60,464 nucleotides of DNA from HGM12713 sp045593725 (GCA_045593725.1 JAZNXE010000011.1:1-60464); one strand, 5' to 3'; numbered from the stretch's first letter, positions 1 through 8,144 are shown. Numbers and translations are program-made. Notes: generated by a model not told the origin, from the letters alone.

Positions 1-429
1 CCCTTTACACAAGGGAGGCTCATGGTGAAACCCGTTTACGGGTAGCAAGTATCCATTGCATGGCTGGCAGGCCAATAAAAGCGCACTTGTGCGCAGCCAG
101 TAGTATTAGGGCTATGCCCGAAAATGAAATACCCCCCGTTACGGGGGGATATTTATTTTATGCTATGTTTTGGCTCAAATTCGGCTTTTACTGTGGAAGT
201 TTATTGGAAACCTCCAATGCTTTTTGCTTTATGAAATCCTGCGTTTTGGAAGTGCTTTTGGAAGTCTGCCGTAGGGTTATTATAACGCGAAAATTTCCGG
301 TTGTGAATACAAAAAAGGAAGTGTTTGCAAAAAGGTTGCGAGTGGAGGAGATAAGAAAATAAATTTGGTATGAAAACTAATCTGTTATCGACGATTTTTT
401 GCAAACTTTGGCAAAATTTATGAAGCACC
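1..429. other. gene-free left edge with hairpins
   Basis: No convincing gene is seen in this stretch; the reading frames crossing it look like noncoding translation. The first 160 bases hold several short inverted repeats: GCGCAC/GTGCGC at 80-93, enclosed by CTGGC/GCCAG, and a C6/G6 hairpin at 132-148 followed by a T-rich run. This looks like the 3' end of a transcript or a small structured RNA entering from the left. Bases 160-429 are AT-rich with nothing recognised. Confidence 0.4.
132..160 (+). terminator. probable intrinsic terminator
   Basis: Six C's and six G's form a very stable stem around GTTAC, followed by the T-rich run ATATTTATTTTA. The gene or RNA it would terminate lies at or beyond the left edge. 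The U tract is interrupted, so efficiency is uncertain. Confidence 0.5.
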
Positions 430-458
430 TTGATTTATCAAAGCTTTTGTGCTAATAT
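430..458 (+). promoter_or_regulatory. sigma-A type promoter for the kinase operon
   Basis: TTGATT (430-435), a 17-bp spacer and TAATAT (453-458) preceded by TGC form an extended -10 promoter. It would start transcription near 465 and leave a leader of about 200 nt before the kinase gene. Confidence 0.45.
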
Positions 459-532
459 AATAATATAAAGCAAAAAATTTTTACGGAAGAGGTTGACATC
501 TATGTTGGAATTTGCGCGAGTCTTTCATAGCC

Positions 533-640
533 GGACAGACAGGGATCATACTGTCCTCTTTTTGCGCGTCCAAAAACAGAACGATTGAACAAAGCCATCT
601 GTAAGACGAGGAATGCGTCTTGCTGATGGCTTTTGCGTTT
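533..640 (+). promoter_or_regulatory. leader hairpins with attenuator-like terminator
   Basis: Two hairpins lie between the predicted start site and the kinase gene. GGACAG/CTGTCC at 533-556 is followed by TCTTTTT. A longer stem at 593-631 pairs AGCCATC with GATGGCT and AAGACG with CGTCTT, then runs into TTTTGCGTTTTTT. The second looks like an intrinsic terminator placed inside the transcript, so expression of the two-component operon may be attenuated. No known riboswitch was recognised. Confidence 0.5.
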
Positions 641-668
641 TTTATACTCAAAGGAAAGGAACAGAAAT

Positions 669-1937
669 ATGCCAAGTCTTTATTTGCCGTATGTAAATAT
701 TGCGCTCGACTCGTTTGCGCTGCTTATTACGCTTATCATTCTTGCCACGTTTGTGGGCGAATTTTCAAATAAGAACATAGGTTCAAAGCACTTTTTAATT
801 TTTCAGGTTTCGATTGCAATAGCTTTGGTTGCCGACATTATCGGTTGGCTTGGTGAAGGACACCCCTCCTTGTCGGTGATGACTTTAACCGCAAACACCG
901 TTATGGCGTGCGCTTGTCGCGTAGCGATCATCGGTTTTATGGGATATTTGATTGCAAGTCTTTATGCCAATAGCCGCGCAGCTGTTTGTATTTTGACGAT
1001 ATTCCGTGTTTTGTGCGGACTTTCTGTTCTGTTTTGTATCGGCAACGCGTTTTTCGGTTATGCATTCTACGTCAATGAGCAAGGTCACCACGTGCATAGT
1101 GAAAATAGCGCGCTGGGAGTGATATATCTGATGTATCCGATCCTTGCGGTGTTCACTATTATTCTAATGACATTCTTCGCAAAAAGCTCCGCAAAGATCA
1201 ATCGTTTTGCATTCTTCATTTACACGCTCTTTCCCGTTGCGGGAGTTATCATAGACTATACGTTTCACGGTCTGTCTCTGACCTGCGTAGGCTTTACGAT
1301 CAGTATTTTGGTAATTTATATGAGCATTTATCTGACACGAAAGAAAGAGCTTGAAGCGCAACGAAATGCTTTGATGCTCTCGCAAATCAACCCTCATTTT
1401 GTATATAATACGCTTTCCACGATCGCCTCTATGTGCGACGTCTCCCCCAAGCAGGCAAAATATCTCACCATCGACTTTTCGCAATATCTGCGCAGGAACA
1501 TTAACGCTCTGACAAGCGAAGCGTTGATTCCTTTCACGCAAGAGATGGAGCACGTGGAGTATTATCTGAAAATCGAGAAGGCAAGATTCGGGGAACGCAT
1601 CAACGTTATTTATTCGATTCAACGTAAGGATTTCAGCGTTCCTCCTCTGACGGTTCAGCCGCTGGTCGAAAACGCGATAAAGCACGGAATTACGAAGAAA
1701 GCGAGCGGTGGAACGATCAAGCTCTCTACGTTTGAAGAAGATAACAATTACGTCGTTGAAATTATTGATGACGGCATGGGCTTTGATACGGAAAACATGG
1801 AAGTGCACGTTGGACTTCAAAACGTGCGAAGCAGGATCGCGGCGATGTGCCGTGGGGAGTTGACCGTGAAAAGCACGGTTGGCGTAGGAACGAGAGTAAG
1901 GCTCGAAATACCGAAGAAGAAAGGAAAGCGGCGATGA
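669..1937 (+). CDS. LytS/YehU-type sensor histidine kinase
   Basis: 422-residue membrane histidine kinase. Residues 1-225 hold about seven hydrophobic segments. The His_kinase domain follows, with phosphoacceptor H243 in QINPHFVYNTL, and then a HATPase domain with the N box around N335 (VENAIKHG) and a DDGMGFD G1 box at 367-373. The ATG at 669 is preceded by AAGGAAAGGA at 8 bases and is preferred over an upstream in-frame TTG. The stop overlaps the regulator start by 4 bp (ATGA), a strong sign of co-translation. The ligand is unknown. By family and context it should phosphorylate the next gene's product. Confidence 0.9.
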   Translation: MPSLYLPYVNIALDSFALLITLIILATFVGEFSNKNIGSKHFLIFQVSIAIALVADIIGWLGEGHPSLSVMTLTANTVMACACRVAIIGFMGYLIASLYANSRAAVCILTIFRVLCGLSVLFCIGNAFFGYAFYVNEQGHHVHSENSALGVIYLMYPILAVFTIILMTFFAKSSAKINRFAFFIYTLFPVAGVIIDYTFHGLSLTCVGFTISILVIYMSIYLTRKKELEAQRNALMLSQINPHFVYNTLSTIASMCDVSPKQAKYLTIDFSQYLRRNINALTSEALIPFTQEMEHVEYYLKIEKARFGERINVIYSIQRKDFSVPPLTVQPLVENAIKHGITKKASGGTIKLSTFEEDNNYVVEIIDDGMGFDTENMEVHVGLQNVRSRIAAMCRGELTVKSTVGVGTRVRLEIPKKKGKRR

Positions 1938-2737
1938 ACATATTGGCAGTTGACGATGAATATTACGCCCTTGAGCTGATGAAGCATGCGCTTGAGGAGG
2001 TTGCGGCGGGAGCTACCGTGTATCTTTGCCGTGACGTAAAAAGCGCGTTGCAGACCGCAACAAAGACAAAAATAGACGTTGCCTTTCTCGATATACATAT
2101 GCCCGAGATGAACGGCGTTGAGCTCGCCCGCGAATTAAAGCTACTGAATCCAAAGGTAAATATCGTATTTGCCACGGGATTTTCGGAGTATATGAAGGAA
2201 GGAATCGACCTTCGTATGAGTGGATACATAATGAAACCCATTACACCCGAGGCGGTTAAGACCGAACTCGAAAATTTGCGAAATCCAATCGAGTGGAGTA
2301 GGGAAAAACGCATTAGAATCCTGACCTTCGGAAACTTTGACGTTTTCGTTGACGGCGAGCCGTTAAAATTTGAGAGAAAGCAGGCAAAAGAGATTCTGGC
2401 GTATCTGGTAGACAAAAAAGGAACGTCAGCAACCTACCCCGAGCTTGCGGCGATGCTTTGGGAGGACGAGGAATACGACAGAACAAAGCAAAAGAATCTT
2501 CAGGTCTATATCGCAAGCCTTGTCAAAACGCTACATTCGGTTGAAGTCAAAGACCTGATTTTGAAAAACAGACAAGGTATTCTCCTGAACACGAGAATCG
2601 TGGATTGCGATTACTACCGTTTTCTTGAAGGCGACACACGGGCAATCAATTCCTTTACAGGACAGTATATGAGCGCATATTCCTGGGCGGAATTTACCGT
2701 GGGGTATCTGGAAAACCAACTGCAAAAAATCAAATAA
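1934..2737 (+). CDS. response regulator with SARP-like output domain
   Basis: 267 residues. An N-terminal receiver domain has acidic residues D7/D8, the likely phosphoacceptor D53 (FLDIHMP), T81 and K101. After residue 118 comes a winged-helix domain of the SARP/OmpR class (LTFGNFDVFVDGEPL, then a helical segment ending in DYYRF), with only the beginning of a BTAD-like region. This differs from the LytTR or AraC output domains usually paired with LytS-type kinases. The gene is co-translated with the kinase. The next promoter downstream has a SARP-like direct repeat, so the export locus is its probable target; that link is an inference from motif and position. Confidence 0.88.
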   Translation: MNILAVDDEYYALELMKHALEEVAAGATVYLCRDVKSALQTATKTKIDVAFLDIHMPEMNGVELARELKLLNPKVNIVFATGFSEYMKEGIDLRMSGYIMKPITPEAVKTELENLRNPIEWSREKRIRILTFGNFDVFVDGEPLKFERKQAKEILAYLVDKKGTSATYPELAAMLWEDEEYDRTKQKNLQVYIASLVKTLHSVEVKDLILKNRQGILLNTRIVDCDYYRFLEGDTRAINSFTGQYMSAYSWAEFTVGYLENQLQKIK

Positions 2738-2738
2738 A

Positions 2739-2781
2739 CAGATCGGCACTCGGGCTAAAAAGCTTGAGTGCCTGTTTTTTT
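2739..2781 (+). terminator. intrinsic terminator of the two-component operon
   Basis: GGCACTC pairs with GAGTGCC across a loop containing CTAAAAAG, followed by seven T's. It separates the regulator operon from the export locus, which therefore needs its own promoter. Confidence 0.85.
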
Positions 2782-2797
2782 GAAAAAATTTTCCTTT

Positions 2798-2830
2798 TGT
2801 AGTCACGGTGTAGTCATTGGGTGGTAAAAT
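2798..2830 (+). promoter_or_regulatory. SARP-like direct-repeat promoter of the export locus
   Basis: TGTAGTCA occurs at 2798-2805 and again at 2809-2816, an exact 8-bp repeat with an 11-bp period. TAAAAT at 2825-2830 is a good -10 box, 9 bases after the second TGTAGTC, and no separate -35 is visible. SARP activators are known to bind heptamer direct repeats at 11-bp spacing about 8 bp upstream of the -10 box. The predicted leader before the first cargo gene is about 90 nt. Confidence 0.7.
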
Positions 2831-2924
2831 GGTGCATACAAAGCTCAAACTGTCGAGTTTTGAGAAAAAGAGCGGTTAGGGAACGCTCGAAATTATTTAT
2901 TTTTCTGTAAAGGAGAAGCAAATC

Positions 2925-3545
2925 ATGAAAAAAAGAAGAACACTCATCATCTCCCTGTTGCTTGTTGCAGCACTTTGCCTTGGTATCGGTTATGCGGCGT
3001 TGGCTACAAGAACCTTGACACTTACAGGTAACGCAAGCTTTAACTCGTCAGCAACACATTTGAACGTAAACTTTATTGACAGACTCGATCCCGAGCTTCC
3101 TGAAGGAAACACAGATGCTCAGGCAACCGCATCCGTTGCGGGGCAGACCGCATCCTTCAACCTTAACGGCTTGGTTAAGGGCGAGAAAGCAACCTTTACC
3201 TACATCATACAGAACCAGCACAGCGCAGACGTTTCCGCAAAGCTCACCGACTGTGTTGAAAGCTATGACATTATCCTTGGTTCGGGAGCAGGTTCAATCG
3301 TAGAAGATGCAGAGGAAGCCGATTATGTAGCCATCTCTCATAAGGCATACAAGGCGACTAAGTCCGACGACGGCTATACAATAGACACTTCGGCTGAATG
3401 GAAAGAAACAAGTGACATTCTTGACTACGAAAACTACATGGCAATTATTGTGGAAGTAGAGCTTAAGTTTGAGCCGATCGATCTTGTTTCGATCAACAAC
3501 TACACTCTCACCATCCACTTCGACCCTGTATATCCCCAGAATTAA
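2925..3545 (+). CDS. TasA/camelysin-like secreted protein
   Basis: 206-residue predicted secreted protein. The N-terminus (MKKRRTLIISLLL to IGYAALATRTLTL) has the layout of SipW-cognate signal peptides: basic start, hydrophobic core and a GYA-A-type cleavage region. The mature part is polar, beta-rich in appearance and has no catalytic motif. ATG 2925 follows AAAGGAG at 9 bases. It is the first gene after the direct-repeat promoter and lies just before a SipW-type peptidase, the arrangement of TasA-like matrix or fibre proteins. A structural surface or biofilm role is inferred from family and context. It could also be a camelysin-like protein without fibre function. Confidence 0.75.
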   Translation: MKKRRTLIISLLLVAALCLGIGYAALATRTLTLTGNASFNSSATHLNVNFIDRLDPELPEGNTDAQATASVAGQTASFNLNGLVKGEKATFTYIIQNQHSADVSAKLTDCVESYDIILGSGAGSIVEDAEEADYVAISHKAYKATKSDDGYTIDTSAEWKETSDILDYENYMAIIVEVELKFEPIDLVSINNYTLTIHFDPVYPQN

Positions 3546-3585
3546 GCTTTAAAACATTTGCAATGATTTGATCATCGATGAGTGA

Positions 3586-3659
3586 AAGGAGGACCGCAAA
3601 TGACGAAGGATAAGAAAGTTCTTTATAGTATTTCTACGCTTGTATTTGCGGTCCTCCTT
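3586..3659 (+). promoter_or_regulatory. 16-bp stem hiding the sipW ribosome-binding site
   Basis: AAGGAGGACCGCAAAT at 3586-3601 includes the Shine-Dalgarno sequence and the first two bases of the start codon. Its exact reverse complement lies at 3644-3659, inside codons 15-20. The predicted hairpin has 16 uninterrupted base pairs and a 42-nt loop, so translation initiation of the signal peptidase should be blocked until the stem is opened. Confidence 0.75.
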
Positions 3660-4727
3660 GCAGCACTCTTTGTTGATTTTACAAGCAGCAAGCTTTTGGC
3701 GGCAGGATTGCTTCTTCCATTGGCGATTCTTGTACGAGCAGTCGTGAAAAAAAGGAGCTCACTTTCGATAAACAAAAAAGAGGTTATTCTGCTTTGCACC
3801 ATTATCGGCACGCTGTACGTCGTGCTTTTGCAATTGTCGGGGCTGATATTCGGGTTTTACAAAAATCCCTATTTTGTATCCCCCATGCCCATTTTTACGG
3901 CAATTCTTCCACTTGCTGTTATCGTCATTGCAACAGAAGTTATCCGATCTACTCTTTTAGCGCAAAAAGATTCCTTTGCGAGCGTTTTGGCGTTTCTATC
4001 CTGCATACTTGCAGAGGTGCTTTCATTTTCCAACCTTTTGTCTATTATAAGCTTTAACTACTTTATGGATCTGGTTGGTATCACGCTTTTCCCCACGATT
4101 AGTGCAAACATTTACTACCATTACGCATCTCGCCGCTTCGGTATGATTCCCAATATTGTGTTCCGATTGATTACGACGTTGTATATTTACTTTTTACCGT
4201 CGGTCACGGCGATATCTGATGCGTTATTTGCTTTTATTAAAATCTTCTTACCGATCGTGATGCTTTCCTTGATTTCTTCTCTTTTTGAAAAGAAAAAGAA
4301 AAACGCAGTGCAAAAATTCAAAAAACTATCGGTTGTCGGCACCGTGTTCGTCGTCCTCGTAATGGTTGCGGGCATGATGCTCATTTCCTGTCAGTTCCGA
4401 TTCGGTGCGATCGTTATTGCAACGGAAAGTATGACGGGTGAGATTAATAAGGGCGATATGATCATCTACGAAAGGTATGATGATCAAGTCATCAAAGAAG
4501 GACAGGTTATCGTCTTTCAGAAAAATCAAAATAACATTGTTCACAGAGTTGTGCAAATCGAGTATATAGATGATGAGATTCGATACATCACCAAGGGAGA
4601 CGCCAACGCGGATATCGATATCGGATACATTACCGACAAGAATATCGTGGGGGTGACCGAGATGAAGGTCTCCTACATTGGATTTCCCACTCTATGGCTC
4701 AGAGAATTGCTTGAAGGCAGCAACTAA
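3600..4727 (+). CDS. sipW: SipW-type (S26B) signal peptidase I
   Basis: 375 residues, about twice the size of Bacillus SipW. Residues 1-230 form a polytopic membrane domain with around six hydrophobic segments. One more membrane segment (245-265) precedes the peptidase domain, which has S277 (ATESMTG) and H315 (IVHRVV) in place of the bacterial Ser/Lys dyad, as in ER-type and SipW enzymes, plus a TKGDANADID box at 331-340. It probably cleaves the two cargo proteins encoded on either side. ATG 3600 is chosen over an upstream GTG because AAAGGAGG sits 8 bases before it. That site lies in a long inverted repeat, so synthesis is likely gated at translation. Confidence 0.85.
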   Translation: MTKDKKVLYSISTLVFAVLLAALFVDFTSSKLLAAGLLLPLAILVRAVVKKRSSLSINKKEVILLCTIIGTLYVVLLQLSGLIFGFYKNPYFVSPMPIFTAILPLAVIVIATEVIRSTLLAQKDSFASVLAFLSCILAEVLSFSNLLSIISFNYFMDLVGITLFPTISANIYYHYASRRFGMIPNIVFRLITTLYIYFLPSVTAISDALFAFIKIFLPIVMLSLISSLFEKKKKNAVQKFKKLSVVGTVFVVLVMVAGMMLISCQFRFGAIVIATESMTGEINKGDMIIYERYDDQVIKEGQVIVFQKNQNNIVHRVVQIEYIDDEIRYITKGDANADIDIGYITDKNIVGVTEMKVSYIGFPTLWLRELLEGSN

Positions 4728-4753
4728 ATTCAGAAGAAAGGAGGTTTACTGAA

Positions 4754-6424
4754 ATGTCGGAAAAAGAAAAGAAAAAGCGTGCGCTTTACCGAAAAAACCG
4801 TGAAAAATGGATCTTTACGCAAACGGTAGTGGCTGTCGTGGTTGCGGTGGCAATTCTGATATCCTCTATCGTTGCATATCAGCTTAACAAGACCTATTAC
4901 ATCGGTTACCGCGAGGGCGGTTCGATCGATTATAACGTCTTTTTGAAGGACAATGAGTTTTTCGAGGAAAATCATCTGGGAAAGGATCAATCTTACGTTG
5001 CTTCTCTGATCGATAAGATCATTGCGGATTACAGCTATGAGATCGATATGGATACCGATGACGTAAATTATAAATATTCATATTCTATTACGTCGCGCTT
5101 GGAGATCATAGATGATACGTCCAAGGTTGCGATATTTAATCCGGAGCAAGAATTGGTCAGCGTTCAGAACAAGTCACAAAGCAGCTCGAACCGATTGCAC
5201 ATCAATGAGATCGTCGTGATCAACTACGACGAGTACAATGATCTTGCAAACAAGTTCCTTGACACCTACGAGCTGACAAGCACCACAAGTAATATCGTGG
5301 TGACGCTGGAAGTAGATGTACTCAGTGATTGCAACGCATTTTCGGGAAGTGCCGTGGACACCTATACTTCCGAACTTCGTATTCCTCTTACGACCAAAAC
5401 GGTCAATATAAAAATGACATCTGCTGTTCCGGACGCAGAAGCAAAAATGATCGCTTGCACGAGAGGTGCGGGTGCAGAGGTGTTCATGACTACCGCTATT
5501 GTTCTGGGAGTGGTAGATATTCTTATGATCCTGCTTCTCGTAGCATTCATTTTCTTTACGAGAACACCCGATATTACCTATACTGCGCGCGTCAAGAAAA
5601 TACTGTCGCAGTATAAGTCCTATATCCAGAAGATCAACAATCTGTTTGAAACGCACGGCTACCAGATCCTTATGGTCAATACGTTTGATGAGATGCTGGA
5701 GATCCGAGATACGATTCAAGCACCTATCCTTATGTATGAAAATGAGGATAAAACCTGTGCGAAATTTATGATACCCACAGACAGTAAGCTTCTTTACGTA
5801 TACAAAATTGAGGTCGAGGGCTATACAGAACCCGAGATCGAGAAGAAAGAAGAACCGATTCCCACAACGATCGTGAAGCCCAATATCACGAATGTCGTTC
5901 GTCCCGTGGTAAAGGTGGTTGTAAACACACCGCCCGCTCCCGAGAAAGAACCCGAGCCCGAGCCCGAAATCGAAACGATTTTGGAGGAGCCCGAGGTGGA
6001 AGCGGACGAGTCGGTAGAGGTAATCGCCACGACAGAAGAGGTCGAGGAAACGGAAGAGCCGGATCCCGAGATCGAAGAGCTGATTGCGGCAATTCCCGAG
6101 GTCGAAGAGGTTGAGGAGATCGGAGTGGACGTGATCGACGTATGTTGGAAGGAACGTCCCGATAAAACCTATCGCTACGATCCCGATGGAAACGTGGTGG
6201 ATAACGGAGACATCGTTCTCGTTCCGACCAGGGACGTTCATAGCGACAAGAAGATCGTTCGCGAGGCAGAGGTCTCTCGCGGCAATTACAAGATGGATCC
6301 CGCAACGCTGGACCATCCCCTAAAGAAGATCATCGGTGTCGTTCGCCGCAAGGCGGAGCAGGTTTTCACCGCACTGATTACCTCCGAGGAGAAGGACTCC
6401 GAGGATAAAGACGAAACAAGATAA
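4754..6424 (+). CDS. DUF5305-like membrane protein
   Basis: 556 residues. A basic N-terminus leads into one membrane helix (about 21-42), then an extracellular beta-rich region of about 200 residues of the DUF5305 type, then a second helix (about 245-270). The cytoplasmic part ends in an acidic Pro/Glu-rich stretch (about 350-470, with EPEPEPEIE) and a charged tail. Function is unknown. DUF5305-like proteins are found beside SipW-like peptidases, and its place between sipW and a second cargo suggests a scaffold or assembly factor; that is inference. The start at 4754 follows AAAGGAGG. Unlike the genes on either side, I saw no base-pairing partner for its ribosome-binding site. Confidence 0.65.
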   Translation: MSEKEKKKRALYRKNREKWIFTQTVVAVVVAVAILISSIVAYQLNKTYYIGYREGGSIDYNVFLKDNEFFEENHLGKDQSYVASLIDKIIADYSYEIDMDTDDVNYKYSYSITSRLEIIDDTSKVAIFNPEQELVSVQNKSQSSSNRLHINEIVVINYDEYNDLANKFLDTYELTSTTSNIVVTLEVDVLSDCNAFSGSAVDTYTSELRIPLTTKTVNIKMTSAVPDAEAKMIACTRGAGAEVFMTTAIVLGVVDILMILLLVAFIFFTRTPDITYTARVKKILSQYKSYIQKINNLFETHGYQILMVNTFDEMLEIRDTIQAPILMYENEDKTCAKFMIPTDSKLLYVYKIEVEGYTEPEIEKKEEPIPTTIVKPNITNVVRPVVKVVVNTPPAPEKEPEPEPEIETILEEPEVEADESVEVIATTEEVEETEEPDPEIEELIAAIPEVEEVEEIGVDVIDVCWKERPDKTYRYDPDGNVVDNGDIVLVPTRDVHSDKKIVREAEVSRGNYKMDPATLDHPLKKIIGVVRRKAEQVFTALITSEEKDSEDKDETR

Positions 6425-6432
6425 CACAAAAA

Positions 6433-6489
6433 GGAGAGTGATTTACAATGAAAATGTGGATGAAAACCGTGCTTTGTATCTCACTCTCC
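6433..6489 (+). promoter_or_regulatory. second ribosome-binding-site hairpin
   Basis: GGAGAGTGA at 6433-6441, the Shine-Dalgarno sequence of the next gene, is exactly complementary to TCACTCTCC at 6481-6489 inside the signal-peptide codons. The 9-bp stem and 39-nt loop repeat the architecture seen at sipW, with a shorter stem. Confidence 0.5.
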
Positions 6490-7893
6490 CTTATGTGTTT
6501 GTTTGTGGGGATCGGTTATTGTGCCATGTCTGGCTTTTTGAATATATCCGGTGAGATTCAGGTTTTGCCAAGAGAGCCTGAGGGACTGCACATTTCGAGT
6601 ATCGAGCTGTATACGCAAAGCGGTGTAGTTACCCCCGAATTCAACCGTGTGCTGCCGACGAATCTGCAGAGTACGGTTTATATAAACACCCCGGGTGCAA
6701 GCATAACCTACAAGATCACTGTTAACAACAAAACCGATGTGACCTATTGGTATTTGGGAACAGAAGCCCTTGAGGGTGTGGCAGACAACGACCTGATAAA
6801 CTCGTCGGGGGGCGTGTTCATCACCACCAAAGATCACTACGAAAATAACAGCTCTTATTTCGATCAGTCCGACTGGATTCCACCCCAGACCGAGCGTGTG
6901 TTTTACGCGACATATACCTTTGGAGGCAACGCAATGGGGAGCGTTTCCACGCTTGTGAACTTTAGCTTTGGTATGAATATGGGATCGGTGTCCGACGGAT
7001 TTCTTAAGGTCTTGAATGACAAGGTATCCCCCTACGGCTATTACTATCTCGCAGATGCCTTTAACCAAAACTATTCTCAAAACGGCAGCACGGTAATCGG
7101 TAATATTGGCGATGACGAAGAAATTTTCAACAACTTGTTTGGAGCGGACCTTTCGGTCAACGTAGACGGTGTGGATATGCCGGTTACCATTATGGTGGAA
7201 CGTAAGAACGTAGACGGGAAAGCCAATTCGGGCGACAGCTACAACGGAAACAATGCTCCTTCGGGTTGTGAATATACGATATACGTTACCGTAGATGATT
7301 TGAGTTCGCCAAACGGTAAGGCAACGGTGCATGCCGTATCCTACACCTGCGGAGCAGACGGCATCTGGTATCAGATCGGAGAACTGTATGAGGGTGAGAG
7401 TTCGATCGTGGATTACGATAGCTCGGACGGAGTTTACGAAGGCGCATTCGACGTAGACAATTGGATTGCTACTCAAAATGAGTATGCGGTTACGGACGAC
7501 ATTTCCTATAAGGTTGGTTATGAGCAAGGAACGCAATACGATAAGATCAATACGATAGAAGAATTGATGTCGGTAAATGACCAAGAGTTCTATAACAAGG
7601 TCAATAACAATAGCGGAAAGCTGTTAAAGCCCGTATGCAACATTCTGTATAGCTATACCCACAATAACGGTCAGTATACCGAAACCGAGAATGCTTCTAA
7701 CAGATATAAGCAGGGATATGCTGCGCTAAAATCCGCATTTGACAAGATCAAGCCGTACTGCCTGATCGCAAACGGAGCGCAGGAGGTCAAGGTTCAAAAC
7801 GCAAGTAGCTTGAGCCGTGCCGAGCTTATTCAGATGATAGAGGAGATACAGCATGCTTACGATTATTATCTTGCGGTAAATCTGAACGATTGA
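6448..7893 (+). CDS. second SipW-dependent secreted protein
   Basis: 481 residues. The N-terminus (MKMWMKTVLCISLSLMCL, then VGIGYCAMSGFLNISG) resembles the first cargo's signal peptide and is the SipW-cognate type. The mature protein is acidic, rich in Asn, Tyr and Ser, and lacks a sortase motif or C-terminal membrane anchor. The last 100 residues look helical (YKQGYAALKSAFDKIKPY). It closes the four-gene export locus, 23 bp after the previous gene. A role as a second fibre or surface component is inferred from signal type and position; no enzyme motif was seen. Confidence 0.7.
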   Translation: MKMWMKTVLCISLSLMCLFVGIGYCAMSGFLNISGEIQVLPREPEGLHISSIELYTQSGVVTPEFNRVLPTNLQSTVYINTPGASITYKITVNNKTDVTYWYLGTEALEGVADNDLINSSGGVFITTKDHYENNSSYFDQSDWIPPQTERVFYATYTFGGNAMGSVSTLVNFSFGMNMGSVSDGFLKVLNDKVSPYGYYYLADAFNQNYSQNGSTVIGNIGDDEEIFNNLFGADLSVNVDGVDMPVTIMVERKNVDGKANSGDSYNGNNAPSGCEYTIYVTVDDLSSPNGKATVHAVSYTCGADGIWYQIGELYEGESSIVDYDSSDGVYEGAFDVDNWIATQNEYAVTDDISYKVGYEQGTQYDKINTIEELMSVNDQEFYNKVNNNSGKLLKPVCNILYSYTHNNGQYTETENASNRYKQGYAALKSAFDKIKPYCLIANGAQEVKVQNASSLSRAELIQMIEEIQHAYDYYLAVNLND

Positions 7894-7894
7894 C

Positions 7895-8011
7895 ATGGCG
7901 TTGCCTCGAGCAACCGCAGAGCTTTTGGGACTCGAAGCCCACGTAAAGCTCCTCGACGAGGCAAGACACGGCAAGGCTTTCGAGGGACTGCTTAACAGAT
8001 ACTTCAGGTAA
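7895..8011 (+). CDS. small hypothetical ORF
   Basis: 38-codon reading frame starting one base after the previous stop, with product beginning MALPRATAELLGLEAH and ending LLNRYFR. There is no Shine-Dalgarno sequence, so it could only be made by re-initiation. It may instead be a fragment of a lost gene. Coding status is doubtful. Confidence 0.25.
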   Translation: MALPRATAELLGLEAHVKLLDEARHGKAFEGLLNRYFR

Positions 8012-8062
8012 GCGCCGAAGTCTACACATAAAGGCAAGTATTAACATAGCTTCACGCAATCC

Positions 8063-8099
8063 GAAAGGCAGAGCAGCTCTGCCTTTCTTTTTTGCTTTT
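8063..8099 (+). terminator. intrinsic terminator of the export locus
   Basis: AAAGGCAGAGC and GCTCTGCCTTT form an 11-bp perfect stem around a single A, followed by CTTTTTTGCTTTTT. It ends the export operon about 170 bp after the last cargo gene. Confidence 0.85.
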
Positions 8100-8144
8100 T
8101 AGTCAAAGACAGACTTTGATATAAAACTATAATTTAATAATGTG

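Noticed and set aside
60..362. 100-codon plus-strand frame at the left edge
   Set aside because: It runs through strong hairpins, including a terminator-like one, lacks a ribosome site and shows no protein-like composition.
465..668. A known riboswitch in the kinase leader
   Set aside because: I could not match the conserved core of any class I know; kept only as an attenuator-like leader.
1164..1820. 218-codon minus-strand frame inside the kinase gene
   Set aside because: Antisense to a clear kinase; its product is low in normal protein features and no promoter or ribosome site supports it.
5174..6316. 380-codon minus-strand frame opposite the DUF5305-like gene
   Set aside because: It mirrors the acidic repeat region of the plus-strand gene; long antisense frames arise from that codon bias.
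6481..7584. 367-codon minus-strand frame opposite the second cargo gene
   Set aside because: The plus-strand product has a clear signal peptide; the antisense frame has none of the marks of a gene.
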